From contig BFEA01000246.1 of assembly GCA_003427395.1 (NCBI GenBank), forward strand, positions 1,219,615 through 1,273,767: a DNA stretch of 54,153 bases. The letters run 5' to 3'. The translations under genes were made by a program, and so were the position numbers. The DNA comes from Chara braunii (taxonomy: Eukaryota; Streptophyta; Charophyceae; Charales; Characeae). Numbering within the stretch: position 1 is the first letter of the stretch; every line of letters begins with the position of its first letter. A model generated the notes under the pieces. The model was not told where the DNA came from. It was given only the letters and a program-made list of their open reading frames with translations, and searched no databases. Below, in pieces: positions 33,816 through 46,498 of the stretch.

Positions 33816-36800
33816 ATAGATAGAGATCAGCCACATGGTATCGTTTGCTGACACGACTGAGGCTGCCCTGAGACCAGATATACAGAGATGGCTCGACTTA
33901 AGCGCAGTGTAATTCAAGCTAGACATGGACAGCCTGTCATGTGTACGTTCTGCTTCGTAATCTAGATGCAGTTGTATCCTTGGCTCTCAACGGGTTCACG
34001 TCCTCGGCCGATATGATGGTGGTTCAAGGCAGTGCGTCGAAAGCCGGCTTCTTGACAAAACAAAAGTTTTTCACCGTTTCTTTGTTTGAGCGTGTCCTAC
34101 ATGAGTAGGGGACATGCTAATCTTCTATCGTTCCAGTTTTAGGGTTGACGCCACTTTTCGGAAGGTGCCCTACTTTCCTTCCAACTGCATGTTTTCAGCA
34201 CTTCCTCTGATCGTGCCCTTGCTCTGCTGGACAAAGTATGCCACGCGGCTAGCCGCGCTGCTTTCATGCCATGAAAACCAGCGCGCTGGTTTCACATTTA
34301 ATGAAAGCCAGCGCATTGATTTCATGTCGATCTGTGTTTCCCTGGTCATCCTAGCGCGCCACGTGTCAAGCGATAGGGGACATACCCGCTGACAATTCTT
34401 CCGTATTGAACAGGGGTCGTCATGTTAGCTGTCACCTCTTGCTCTCTCCCCACCCCTCTCCCTCTCTCTCCCTCTCTCCTTCTCTCTCTCCCTCTCTCTC
34501 GTTCTCTCCCCTCCGCCCTCTCTCTCTCCCTCCCTCCTCTCCATCTTTCTTTCTGCGACTCTTTCTCTCTCTCTCTCTCTTTCTGTGATTGATACTCCGA
34601 GTAGCGGCCTTGCTTCACTACTCGTGAAGCATGAGAAGTGGCTAGCGGCTAGCGTACCTTTTAAGTGAGAACTGGAGATAAGCTTACACACCATTTTTGG
34701 TATCTGAGGAGTGATGGAGCGAGGCCCCTGATCCAGATCAACGGTGGTTCCATTGCCAGTGTTTCTCAAAGGTCGGAGAATCAGATCGACGAAATGTAGG
34801 TGCAGACCGCACAGGTGGCGTGTTTTTGTTAAATTGGCATCTTAACATGAACCTCGGCAGCTTCGAGACCAGGTTCATGCTTATAGAGTATGAACTTAGC
34901 ACCTGCTGTGCGGCCTGGCGCTTAGAACGACTAGATTCTCTCTGAGGGCGTGCTGTCATCAACAAGAAAATCGTTGATTGCATGAACCTGGACAGGTTCG
35001 CGGGCAACTACATGCTTGTAGAGTATGAACGTACCACCGGTGGTACGGCCTGGCCCCTAGAGTGAACAGATTAAGAATAATCTGAATAATGGTGTGCGGC
35101 TGGCCAGTTCCCGCCAAAATCTGGAAATACGAGTAAAAGAGAAAACTGTACTAAGTTGGGAGTGCCGTCTGTGGTCTTCAGATCAGGGGTTCAAAAGCTT
35201 AGCCGGTCGGGGTCAGTTGTGTATGGTTGCATGGCTTTGGTCACACCAGCCGTCCCACTTGTGTATAGACAGTCGTAGTCAACTACTCCAAATGCTCATG
35301 TATGTGTTATTAATTAGTCATATATATCGTCAAACATCGCCAAACAGAACTGCGTACGGTAAACCGTAGGCAGAGAGGGAGGAAGAAGAGGACAACAAAC
35401 GAGGGGCTGTGACAAACTGTTTCGTCGGAGTTTCACCGACTCATCAGGAGTTTCACCGACTCATCAGGAGGCTGAACCCTCAGCAGTCTGCCCACTCCCC
35501 TAACTGATTACACTGCCGAGTCCCTGGTTGTGGGATCAACATCTGCAATAACTGATACCTTGAGGTGGGCACCAGCCACTGTCCTCAAGCCACCTGTGAC
35601 GGAAATCAAAGCAGACTATCACTCACCCGCACCAGACGGAAAACTCCACGGACTGTCCGTTCATACCCCATCATAAGCCAGCAAAATACCCACAGCCTCA
35701 GCTTACTCCCCTTTGCTCCATCTCTGTTCTTGGATGCAGAAGAACCCGTTCATTCTCCCCATCACGGCCCTTCCCAACATCCTGTCCCTGTCTTTTGCTG
35801 CGCCCAGAGCATCCGTGCCACGACCACGACGGCCTTCGACAGCAGACCTTTCAGCAGCGCGACAAGCACAAAATAAGAGGGGTGATGGTGAGGGACCATC
35901 TGAGGATGAACTTGGCAAGAGGACTGTAGGGGATTCTGTGGAAAATCCGCCTGAGTGCCCTCCACCGAATCTGTGTGGCCTCGCTGCTACTAGCATCTGC
36001 CTACAAGCCTATAGTCGGGAACCATAGACTCACTCTGATTTCTTAGCCATTGCTTCCAATCTTGATGCGCATGAGCGTGAGTTATATGGCAATAACCCAA
36101 CTCAGCATCCCCCACACGATAGTAACTACACTCGACATTGGGGATTCAATATCTCTGTTATGGAGACTGCATTGATAAGGCGCCAGCTTGATATGCAGCA
36201 TACCCTTTCGGGTGGCGACCCAGACCACTGTTCGCACGTTTGTGCCTACACGCCTGATTCTGTGTCTGTCTCCTTCCAGGTTATTGACCCTATGGGTACC
36301 TCGTGTACTTCCGTGCCCGCCTTTGCACCCGTCTCTGTGCCTGCCTCGGCACCTGCCTCTGTGCCCGTCTCTGTGTCTGTCTCCGTGCCTACCTCTGTGC
36401 CTGTCACCGTGCCTGCTTCAGTCTTTATTTCCCCACATGCTGCACTAACTCTTTGTGACCTCCTTTGTGCGGCCACTGACACAGTTACACGTGGCTGTGG
36501 AAAGCATCGACTTTGTCGACGTCACTACAACCATATCATTTTTCGTGCCCGCGGTCTGTAGGGATGCCACCTGTATCCGGATTGTGAACATCCTCTACAT
36601 CCAGATGCAGTATGTCCCATCTATGCCTGCGGGGGCTATAGCAAATGTGCACTTAACTGTGATGGTGAACGCCCCACAATCGCCATGGCCTGCAAACGGC
36701 ATGCCCTCTGCCGTGCATGCTCCAGAGGTATGGTTGATGCTAGCTGCCCTGACTCCTGCTGTGACGAGGTTGCTTGCCTGAATCGTCTTCGTCTGATAGA

Positions 36801-39084
36801 TCGACGGGAGTGCTGCTACCATCGCCCGCATCCTTATGACAGTTGTCCTATCTGTCGTGAGGATATTACTCAGACGTACCTTGCACCTTAACAGAAAGGT
36901 GCAGGTGCGCTGAAAAGAGTGTGCAAAAGTGGGAGACCCTTCACTAAAACTGCAAGACAGTGAAAGAAGAATGCAGTAAGAGAAAGAAGAAGTTTGTGTC
37001 ATTTTGCTTTGTTTGTACCCTGCACCCTAACACCCTCAAAGAAAAGAGTGAAAATGAGAATAAAAGTAAAGAAGGAAGTGCAGGTGCGCTGAAAAGCGAA
37101 CGTGGTAGATTCTTCACCAAAACTGCAAAACCGTGAAAGAAAGAAGAATACAGTAAAAGACAAGTTGTGTCACCTTCCCTTCGCCTATTGTTTTTTCTTT
37201 TCGGCCCCTCTTCCTTGTGTGTAACACCTCTCCCTTTACTCTGCCTCTTTCCCACAGCGTGCAAGTGGGCTGTTATGGCATATGGGGATGGGGGCAGCTC
37301 GTGCTCAACTTCATCAATGTGGAGCCTTGTACGTGAGAGGCGCAGTGGAGGAGGAGTTAAGAAGACTGAGAAATTGAATGATTACAATGTCTTTGTTTTT
37401 CTATTTTTATCTTTCGTTCAGTGTAAAAAGATTATAAAACACTGAAAGAAATAAGAATACACTAAAACAAAGAAGAGGAAGACACTGTTTTCTGTCTTTC
37501 TGGTTTGTCACTCTTTGCCTGTCTGTCCTTTCATTTTCTCTTTTCTTCGCTCATCTTATTTCTTCTTCTACTCCACGTGTTTGCACTCTTAGTCAATAGT
37601 TCTGTGACAATGTGTATAGTCAAACAGAGCTTCCCGGTAAACCGTAGGCAGAGAGGGAGAAGAGGACAACAAACGAGGGGCTGTGACAAACCGTTTCGTT
37701 GGAGTTTCACCGACTCATCAGGAGTATGTATATGTTACACCCCCTTGTTTCTTGTCTTTTTGTCCCTTTCTCCCTACGGTTCACCGAGCAGTTCGTAGTG
37801 ACTGCCGTCTTCCCCCGAACACTAGCACCGCCATTATGGCTGTACCGGATCGGAAAGACGGCTTGTATATTGTCATTGTCAGGGTGCGTTGTGTTCGGGG
37901 GAAGATGGGTAGGTAAGTTCGAACACATCTTGCTGCACACAGACACGCGCACACGGAGGCATCTGCACACACGAGTACTTGAGCATGTTTGGACAGTCAG
38001 GCCCTTGTTTTGGAACTACTTTTGTTGATTCAACTTGATTGGAATGTATTTAATGTGAACTGATGGGACTTATAATTGTCTGTGGCCGCTGAGTGTGCGA
38101 GGATAGATTCTTGCCTCCCCCTGTTTTCTCAAATGTGCAAGTGTGCCCGTTTGTAGGGCAGAGGGGTGTGTAGGGAGAGATGGTTAACGGACGTGCCAGG
38201 CCTAAATTTTTGACAATTTGCTCCGAAAGACACCAAATTTGGCACACGGCGACTTGGAACGAAACCAAAAATTGGCAAAAAACAGACAAAAAACATAAGT
38301 TTGTTCTCCAAACCCTAATTTTAGTTTTGGACCCGCTACCCAAGAGCTGAAAAGTGGGTTTTGCCGTTACCCACTTTGTGTGTGTGGGCAGCTGGCTAAA
38401 GGACAAACGTGGCCAACCTTGAACCCATAGTAATCATAAATGAAAATGGATGGACTGGGGGATTGTGTTTCGTGATTTTTTGCTTACACAATGTATAGAC
38501 ACATGCACGCACACCAATGCACACAAACATGCATGTGCGCATGCACCCAGTCATGCTTTGTCTGTTGAGTTGTATTTGTTGCTAGACGTGACAGCATACA
38601 CTCTTTCAATCGCACTCCCATGGGCAGGGTCGAGGGCACCAACCAAATGAACTAGCTAAGAGTTGGGAAGGAGAGGACTGCCAGATGGGTGGGTGGTTGT
38701 GTGAACGGGTGGAGAGAGGGTAAGAAGGGGTATGATGTGGAAGGTTTGGTTACACATTGTACAGACACATGGACTCGTACAGTCATGGACACACACACAC
38801 ACAACCTCCTGATGACTTGGTGAAAGTCCAGCGAAACAGGCTGTCATCATCATGCTTTTTTGTGGACTCGTGCATAGTGAACATGACAACGCACCTGCAC
38901 ATGCACTCACATGCACTCACATGCACTCACATGCACTCACATGCACTCACATGCACACTCGTGCACACACACGAGCCAAAGCCAATACCTTAGTAGGAGA
39001 GGCCTGCCAGATGGGTGGGTGGACGCCAAGGGGATGATGTGGGAGGTTGACGATGCTGATGAAACGGACAAGGAGTATAGTGTG

Positions 39085-39116
<32 letters not shown>

Positions 39117-41814
39117 CTGACGATAATGACAAGGAGAAGGGGGAATAAGGACGTGTCGGCCGGGCTAGTGATGAGGGATTTTATTACAAGGGTAGATGGT
39201 TCGGACCCGATGGTTAGGAATTGTGGTAAGAAGATGATGACAGAGAGGAGGAGGAGGAGGAGGAGGAGGAGGAGGATAATGAGAAAGAATACAAGATGAT
39301 GGTGGAGGAGTTGGGCCAAAAATGGCATATCACGGATGCAAGATATTAGGGAACGTTGGAAAATGCAACGCCAACTCCGACCCCTCCTCAAACACTGTCA
39401 TAGAGTAGAGGAGAAGCTTGAGCTGCTGATTTTTTCAATCCTGCTAGCATTGCTGAAAGCATAAGGAAAGGGGTCCCACTCTCTAGGAAACCGACTGGGT
39501 AGCTATCAAAGGGGGGACAGAGAGTACGGGTAACATCATCGAAGTCTGAACGTAATAACGTTTTCCACAAACAAGGAAATAACTCCCTAGTGCGGTATTC
39601 GCCAGATGTTACAAGATGGCAAAAGAGAAAGGACATATACCGCAACAGAGTGCTGCACGAGAGGGATTGGTGGGTAGCTTTTGACCCTGACACCCCCATC
39701 CAAGATCTGCCATTCGACCCGGTGTAATGGTGGTAGACTTTGCCAAGACAGCAGGAGGGCAACCGGAACAGACAGCTAAGCATTTTGGACCTCCAAGCCA
39801 CGTATAGGATGCTGCATACCAAAGTAAATCTGAAAGAAAACACGCAACTTCGATGGATGGCACACCTTAACATCAACCAAACAGACCTCCGCCCAATTTG
39901 GTGGTTTGCCGAGTCCCGCACCAGGCCAGCCAAAATCGCATCGCTGCAGTGGCAAATAGAACACCATTGTCTCCGGACCGAGGGGTGGATAATGTTCTGC
40001 ACCAGGCTAGAAGCGCTAACAGAAGGGCTGGGCCCTTTGATGCTGTACCCTGCCGCAAAGCCCGAGGGATGATTGAGCCCATCTCCCTGCAGTGTCCGGG
40101 AGCAGAACTTGCATAGTGCTGGTGGGACGGGATCGGGTGCCAACTTGGAACGGAGACCACCTGGCAATTGGATTGGCGAGCTCTGCTATGCAGGGCATGG
40201 CGGACACTGCAAGTCTACACCTTTACACACAACATGACATGTTTTGGTTGGGAAGACGAGGGGCAGTCCTGTGAACTCTGTGGACAGAACGTTGCCCATA
40301 TGAACGAGAAAGAGTCCGACTGGAAGGTGGTGCCGAAGTCACAGACACGATCAAACAGCAAGCTCAAGTAGAACTAACCACAAGGTGGACGAGGGTCAAA
40401 GACAAACTGCACTTGTCTCGTAATAAAAGAAATTCTAAGAGGAATGGCCGGGGGGAGGGGGACGGAGAGGATGGATAGGAGCCATCAGATTGGGGGCCGG
40501 CCAGGATATGGCAATGGATTCACTCAGAAGGGACACAAGCGGACAAAGATTGATGCATCAGTACCTCTACATCCAGCCGCCGACTTCCCAGACATGATCC
40601 CACCAAACCAGCTCTCCACAGTAGACCTCCAGTGGTATGGAGGTGGCGTAAGATTACAGCCCCAGTTTGAACTTCAAGGAAAAGCCAGCATCCTCGAGAT
40701 TAAGGGAGCTCAGATGGCCCAGAGGAAGACTACAGAATCAGCTATGGATACTTCTGTTTATCTGGCGGGCTAAGAAAAGACCGAAGAGGCTGTTTGACAG
40801 ACATAGCTAAAAGGTAGTTCTGGATTGACAGTCTGAGTGGAGAAAGTGAAATACACAAATGTACATAGGACGCTGCACCTGGTTTCCAGAAGGTGACGCT
40901 CCCCACCAATAGATTGGGGCGAACGACAGGGACTACTGTGGGAAGCGGCTTTCCAAAGAGAAAAAAGAAAAATATGCTGGGGGAGAAGAGAAGATGAAGG
41001 AGAGGACGAGGAGGAGGAGGAGGTGATTGGGTCTTCACCTGGAGGTTGATTAGGCTGGTCCCGATGAGGATCTTAATCACTGTTCCAAGTCAGTATTTGA
41101 ACATAATAATGTGTTTGACCAAGTTGTTGACCAACGACTGACGTGGTGGACCCACGACCAGCTTGGTTGATGGGGCACAGGGTGAAGTAAGAATCGGGGG
41201 TAAGGGTCGGATCCTTTGAACGGAATGCTACAAGTGAGTTGTTTGCTGAATCAGCGAGTGAACGTGGTGATGCTTCTACAAGTTTAATTAAGTCTATGAT
41301 GATGGTTCTACAAGTATACTTAAGTCTATGATGATGCTTCTACAAGTTTACTTGAGTCTATGATGATGCTTCTAGAAAATATGCTCTGTACAGAGGGGAT
41401 CATGGATTGGTTTTTCTGCTTTTGCAGGGGCCAGAGGTCAGAACAGGCGATGTGCATGAGCCCATTCTGCTCACCATGGGTCAGGAGTTCACTTTTACTA
41501 TCAAACGTGGGGTTGTGGATGAGAAGTGCGTGAGTGTCAATTATGATGGCTTCGTTGACGATGTAGAGATTGAAGACATTGTGCTCATTGACGGTGAGTG
41601 CCATGACCTTGAGGAGTATCTGGTCACAATACCACTTAGTCTTGGATACAAGCGATCGAGGGAAGACAAATGCCAAATTTCTGGCGCGGATGTGTCTTGT
41701 TTGTCTTATTTGTCCGTAAGGAAGGCTTGCATTTCATCTTCTGTTTGTGTACGTGGGATAAGGGTAGAAGAGGGACAGAACGTGTTTGTCTTTTTTTTTC
41801 GTTTTTGTTGTTGT

Positions 41815-41857
<43 letters not shown>

Positions 41858-43180
41858 GGATTTGTGGGCAGTCAGGGAGGAGTGCAGGATATGGGTGGCT
41901 GGGCTAGTACATGGATGCCAACTCACCTCTGACTGGAAAGAAGCACATGCATAGTGTCACATCTAAACAGGAAAGGGAGTGACATCAACTCCAATGTGTT
42001 TGGCTGGCGTGTACATGAAACAAGCTGCCGGTGTTGATGCGACTGTACACACCAAGCACGAACCATGAGTCCTTGCTCGATGGCTACTGTTGAAAAAGAT
42101 GACTCCCGGAAATATAATGTCCGTCTTGCGGCTGATGGTACATCAAGGCTTGCTTGCTTGGCTTAGGTTTACTTTATCATGCCTTACTTGACTCTACTTG
42201 CCTTGACTTCCTTTGGCTTGCCTGCTAACTTGCTTGATTAGTTAAACTACCAGTACCTCCGAGGCTGCCGACTTCCCCTGCACGGCAAGCTTTGCGGAAA
42301 CACCAGTGTGGCATTTTTGTTTTCCATTTGGCTGGGGCCGCCAGCCATTTTGGTCCGGTTGCCATGAGCCTTTCAACTTTTCGGGGAGGCTCTCTCATTG
42401 TCTCAAGTTGCCCGGGGGCATGTGTTGGTGGTCTTAGTATTGATTAATTAGCGGTCGATTAAACAGTTAAGTGCTAGTAAGCAGCTAATTATGACTGCAG
42501 TCATGAACTTACGGTGTTTGTGTACTGATTTGGTGGGCAGGCTTTGCTTGTTGGCTGGACGGATTCAATGTGCCTGCCAATTCGGTTGATTAATCCGCTG
42601 AATGCTGATGAGTGCACGGCCGGATTGGTGGGTTGTGCTGGGTGAACAGGTGGGATGCAGTCACTTGCAGTGAAGAGCAAGACCAAGGACTCGGTCATCT
42701 GCGAGGTTGTTGATGGGGGGTACCTAACGTCTCGCCGGCACTTGAATGTCCGTGGAAAGAGTGCCACCCTGCCTTCGATCACAGGTGCGGCAATTGCAAA
42801 TGCAAGTCATGTCTTCTGACCGCCAGCTGTCTTTTCTTGTTTCACTGTGAATGTTAATCAGTCTGCTGAATGATGACCACACTGGCTGGTACTGCCTTTG
42901 ATCATGCCAGCAAATCAGTTTTCTTTTCTGAAAATAGGAACGTACATCCTTGTTGAATCCTGCAAAACACACACAACATCACACAGAAACACATGTGAAT
43001 GAGCATCACTAATAGAACAGACAAGTGTGCTGTAAACCAAACGGGTGTGTACCATACTTGCGGAGCATATGTACGGTGCGCGGCGCAGTGCGCTGATAGG
43101 TGATGCGCGGACAAAAAAAAAGAAAAGAAAGAACTGCCGTGATGTGTGTTTACGCGTGCGCGCGCACGAGCGAGCGAGCG

Positions 43181-43270
<90 letters not shown>

Positions 43271-45018
43271 GTCACCTTGTTCAGAAAATCCCTGCCGTAA
43301 CTCAAAAAAGCCCTGGCCAAACATTAGTGAGGGTTTTCTTGCCGAGATGGAAGTAGAGGCTGGACTTATAGGTGGGCAGTAGCAGGCGAACTATATATGG
43401 TGCAGCTTCAAATTCAGGTCCGTTTTCAGCTTGTTATGGGTCACTAACTTACTAACTCAGCATGGATTTTCAGGGCTTCTGTCCACTACTCACCAAATGT
43501 GCAAGACTAGAATGAATCTTCTGCTAGAACATGGAACCATATGCCGCCAAATGTTTAGTCTTTTGTGCAAGTGGTGACTAGTGGAGTGAGGCCCTTAGGG
43601 CCACTGCACGTAAGAAAAGGGATACCAAAAAAAAGAGAGAGCTACTGTAGTATTAGTAGTAACCCATAACTGCTGGAACACAGACCTGAATTCAAATCCA
43701 GAATTTATATTGCTGGCCTGCTCGTGGCCTACCAGCAATTTGATGAACGTCTCTCCAAAGAAATGGGACCCTTGGTAATTCTCTGCTGGGGCCCCTTTGG
43801 AAAAGAGATTGAATCCAATGAGGAGTACGATGTAGCCCCCAATCCTGTTTTTCTGTGCATTTACAACTTTCCGTACTTGCGCCGCATCACGTGCGTGCGC
43901 TATGCGCTGGACGTGCGCAACTCGCACGCACGTGATGTACCGCTTGTATGGCGTGTACGCATTTCGTGGTCAAGAAAACAGACCTGGAGCACCATGCGCC
44001 TCTCAGAATATAACAATGAGTGGCCATCTGGACAACATTACAAAACCATTTAAATATCACATATAACTTCATAGGAAGATTGAGAGGTAAAGCTGTTTCA
44101 ATGTTGTATATACTCATCTGTGTTGAAAAGAGGTGGTTCTGGTGACAGCCCATAACAAACACGTATGCACTCCCAAGCACACCACAAGTGGTTGACAGGA
44201 ACCCCACTTTTCAGCCCATATAGGTTAACCCTCCCGAGCACTGAAAAGGGCATTCGGGGATTTTTGTTTTTGGTTCTTTTTCTTTTTTGTTTGCCCTTTT
44301 TTTTGGGGGGGGTCAAGCATCGTGTGTGCCAAGTTTGGTGTTTGTTGGACCCTACTTTTTATTGGTTGGTTTGTTTGTTTTCCACTCGAGGGATTGGTGG
44401 CAAGCTTTGTTTTAAACCCCCAGGACATGGCCATACATCGGCCGTGGGGCCTTCACCGTGATTTTTGGAGGTAAAAAACGCGACAAAGGCCGTTGATGAA
44501 ATTTATCAACGGCGGCCTGTCCCCTGAATTTTCGGAGTAGGCAGCAAGTTTCTTTTCTGCAAGGCTGGGGCCGTGTACTAGCGGTTTGAAACGGTGTGTT
44601 ATAAAGACCATGAAAAAATAAATTTAGGGCTCTGTTAACCGCTTCTCAAACACACACACATCCTCCTGCGATGACATCAGTATGCACCAATGCATGCAGA
44701 GCGATGCAAAGTCTAGGCTGAGCGCATTGTGCCTTCTACGGCCTTCTTGGCCCCAATGAGCAATAGAACAAAGTCATCTGCATATCAGCGGTATAATAAA
44801 TACCTTTAGAACAATGGAGGCGGAAAGGTTGAGACCAGCCAACAAGCAAATGAGGGCATGCAGGCCGCTAAGCTTGTGTCAGCCAAGGGTTGGGTGTGAA
44901 AGAGGGGGAGAAGATACCGTTGATGAAGCAAGTGTGCACATGCACACGCTCATGCTCGGGAAACAGAAAGGTAGAGAGAGGGTGAGACGAGGAGTGTGGA
45001 GGTGCAAGGTAGAGTTGC

Positions 45019-45089
<71 letters not shown>

Positions 45090-45100
45090 CGTGTGTGTGC

Positions 45101-45170
<70 letters not shown>

Positions 45171-45171
45171 N

Positions 45172-45239
<68 letters not shown>

Positions 45240-46411
45240 GAAGTGCTTTTCAGGACAAGCGGGCACACATGATGGCTTCAAGGTTAAAGGAATGGCCGCA
45301 TGTTGATCCATTTTTTTGCTTGGGGTACACATGAAAGTGTGACTTTGTGGGTCCGGAAGGGGAGGGGCAGTGGTGTTTGAATAGCCTAATTTATTGTTGA
45401 CTATAATTCCTGTTGCGGCTTCATTGGCAAAAACGAACATGGGGAAAAACAGGAAACAGAGAGATAGTATGTTGATTGCATTGGTGGTTCCACACCAACT
45501 GACCTGTTGAGTGGGATGAACTCTCAATACCCTCCTCTCCTCGTCTCTTGCCTGGTGTAGTTCCCCCAAGGAGAAAAGAAAGAAAAGCTAAATGAAGTGC
45601 ACACTGTGCTCCCTATTTCCCCCTCTCCGTCTCCCTATACGTTATCCATTCAATACCTTCTTGCAGGGAGCCGGGAAATAATAAAATAAAACAAAGCAGA
45701 AGCTCTCTCCCTACATTTTTCCCTCTGCAGTGCCGTCCCCTATTTCAACCTCAGCCATCAGCAAAAATGCCGAAGAGAACGGAAGGCGTACTCTCTCTGT
45801 GGCATTCTCTATTCCACACGGGCTCTTCGCAGGGCCCGACACGGTAGGAGTAGGGGTAGGTCCGTTTAGGCCAAGTAGTAGTAGGCCCGGGCGTGTCTTT
45901 TGGTTAGTGCCAGGCCCAGTTAGGCCCAGTCACGCAGCAGTTACTCGCCAAGTAGGAGGCACAGGCCCTGGACCCCGTTCGTTTGGGCGCCAGGCCACGG
46001 TATTATTCAGGCGTGAGTTTTGGCGCCACACTTTTCACAGTACCGTCGGGTGCCGAGTTTAGGCGCCAGGACTTTTCACTCAGGTCACTACCTGAGGCCG
46101 AACCAGTGCTATATATAGCTGGTCGGCCTCAGTTTGAGTAGGCATTCGTGGAGGTACTCTGCAGTAGTAGTGTAGTCGACGAGAGGGTAGCCGTAGTCTT
46201 CCAGCGCTGGGCGCTGCGTTAGGATTTCGGCACGAGCTTGAGCTGCAGCCGACTTCAGTGGAGGTTAGGGAGCAGCCCGGCTATGGCGGAGGCCAGGGGA
46301 CTTTCCTGACGAAGTACCTGTGGCACCATCGCTCCAGCTTCGTCTTCGGCGCGTCGGTACCTGCATCAATGCGACATCTTTTGCAGGTACGTGCCTGGTA
46401 TACTATGAGTG

Positions 46412-46498
<87 letters not shown>

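Noticed and set aside
34603-34729. Independent palindromic regulatory element
   Set aside because: The inverted ends match the MITE family B termini found at 31908 and 43467.
38881-38960. CRISPR-like array of ACATGCACTC
   Set aside because: It is a 10-bp direct tandem repeat without spacers, in a eukaryotic intron.
39388-40167. 259-codon - strand ORF
   Set aside because: It is antisense to the LINE-like frame on the + strand, which has the better motif content; no domain was recognised in the - strand translation.
42606-42640. CTGATGAG just before exon 3 as a hammerhead
   Set aside because: No GAAAC follows at a suitable distance, and no stem II can form.
44868-45569. 233-codon - strand ORF across a microsatellite
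   Set aside because: Most of it is dinucleotide repeat translation and it spans an N.
45730-46062. 110-codon ORF in intron 3
   Set aside because: It has no ATG start or recognisable domain, and its sequence overlaps the repetitive GGCGCCA block.
46223-46240. Cloning-adaptor-like TTTCGGCACGAG
   Set aside because: It resembles a cDNA-library adaptor, but it differs from the adaptor and is embedded in continuous genomic sequence; most likely chance.
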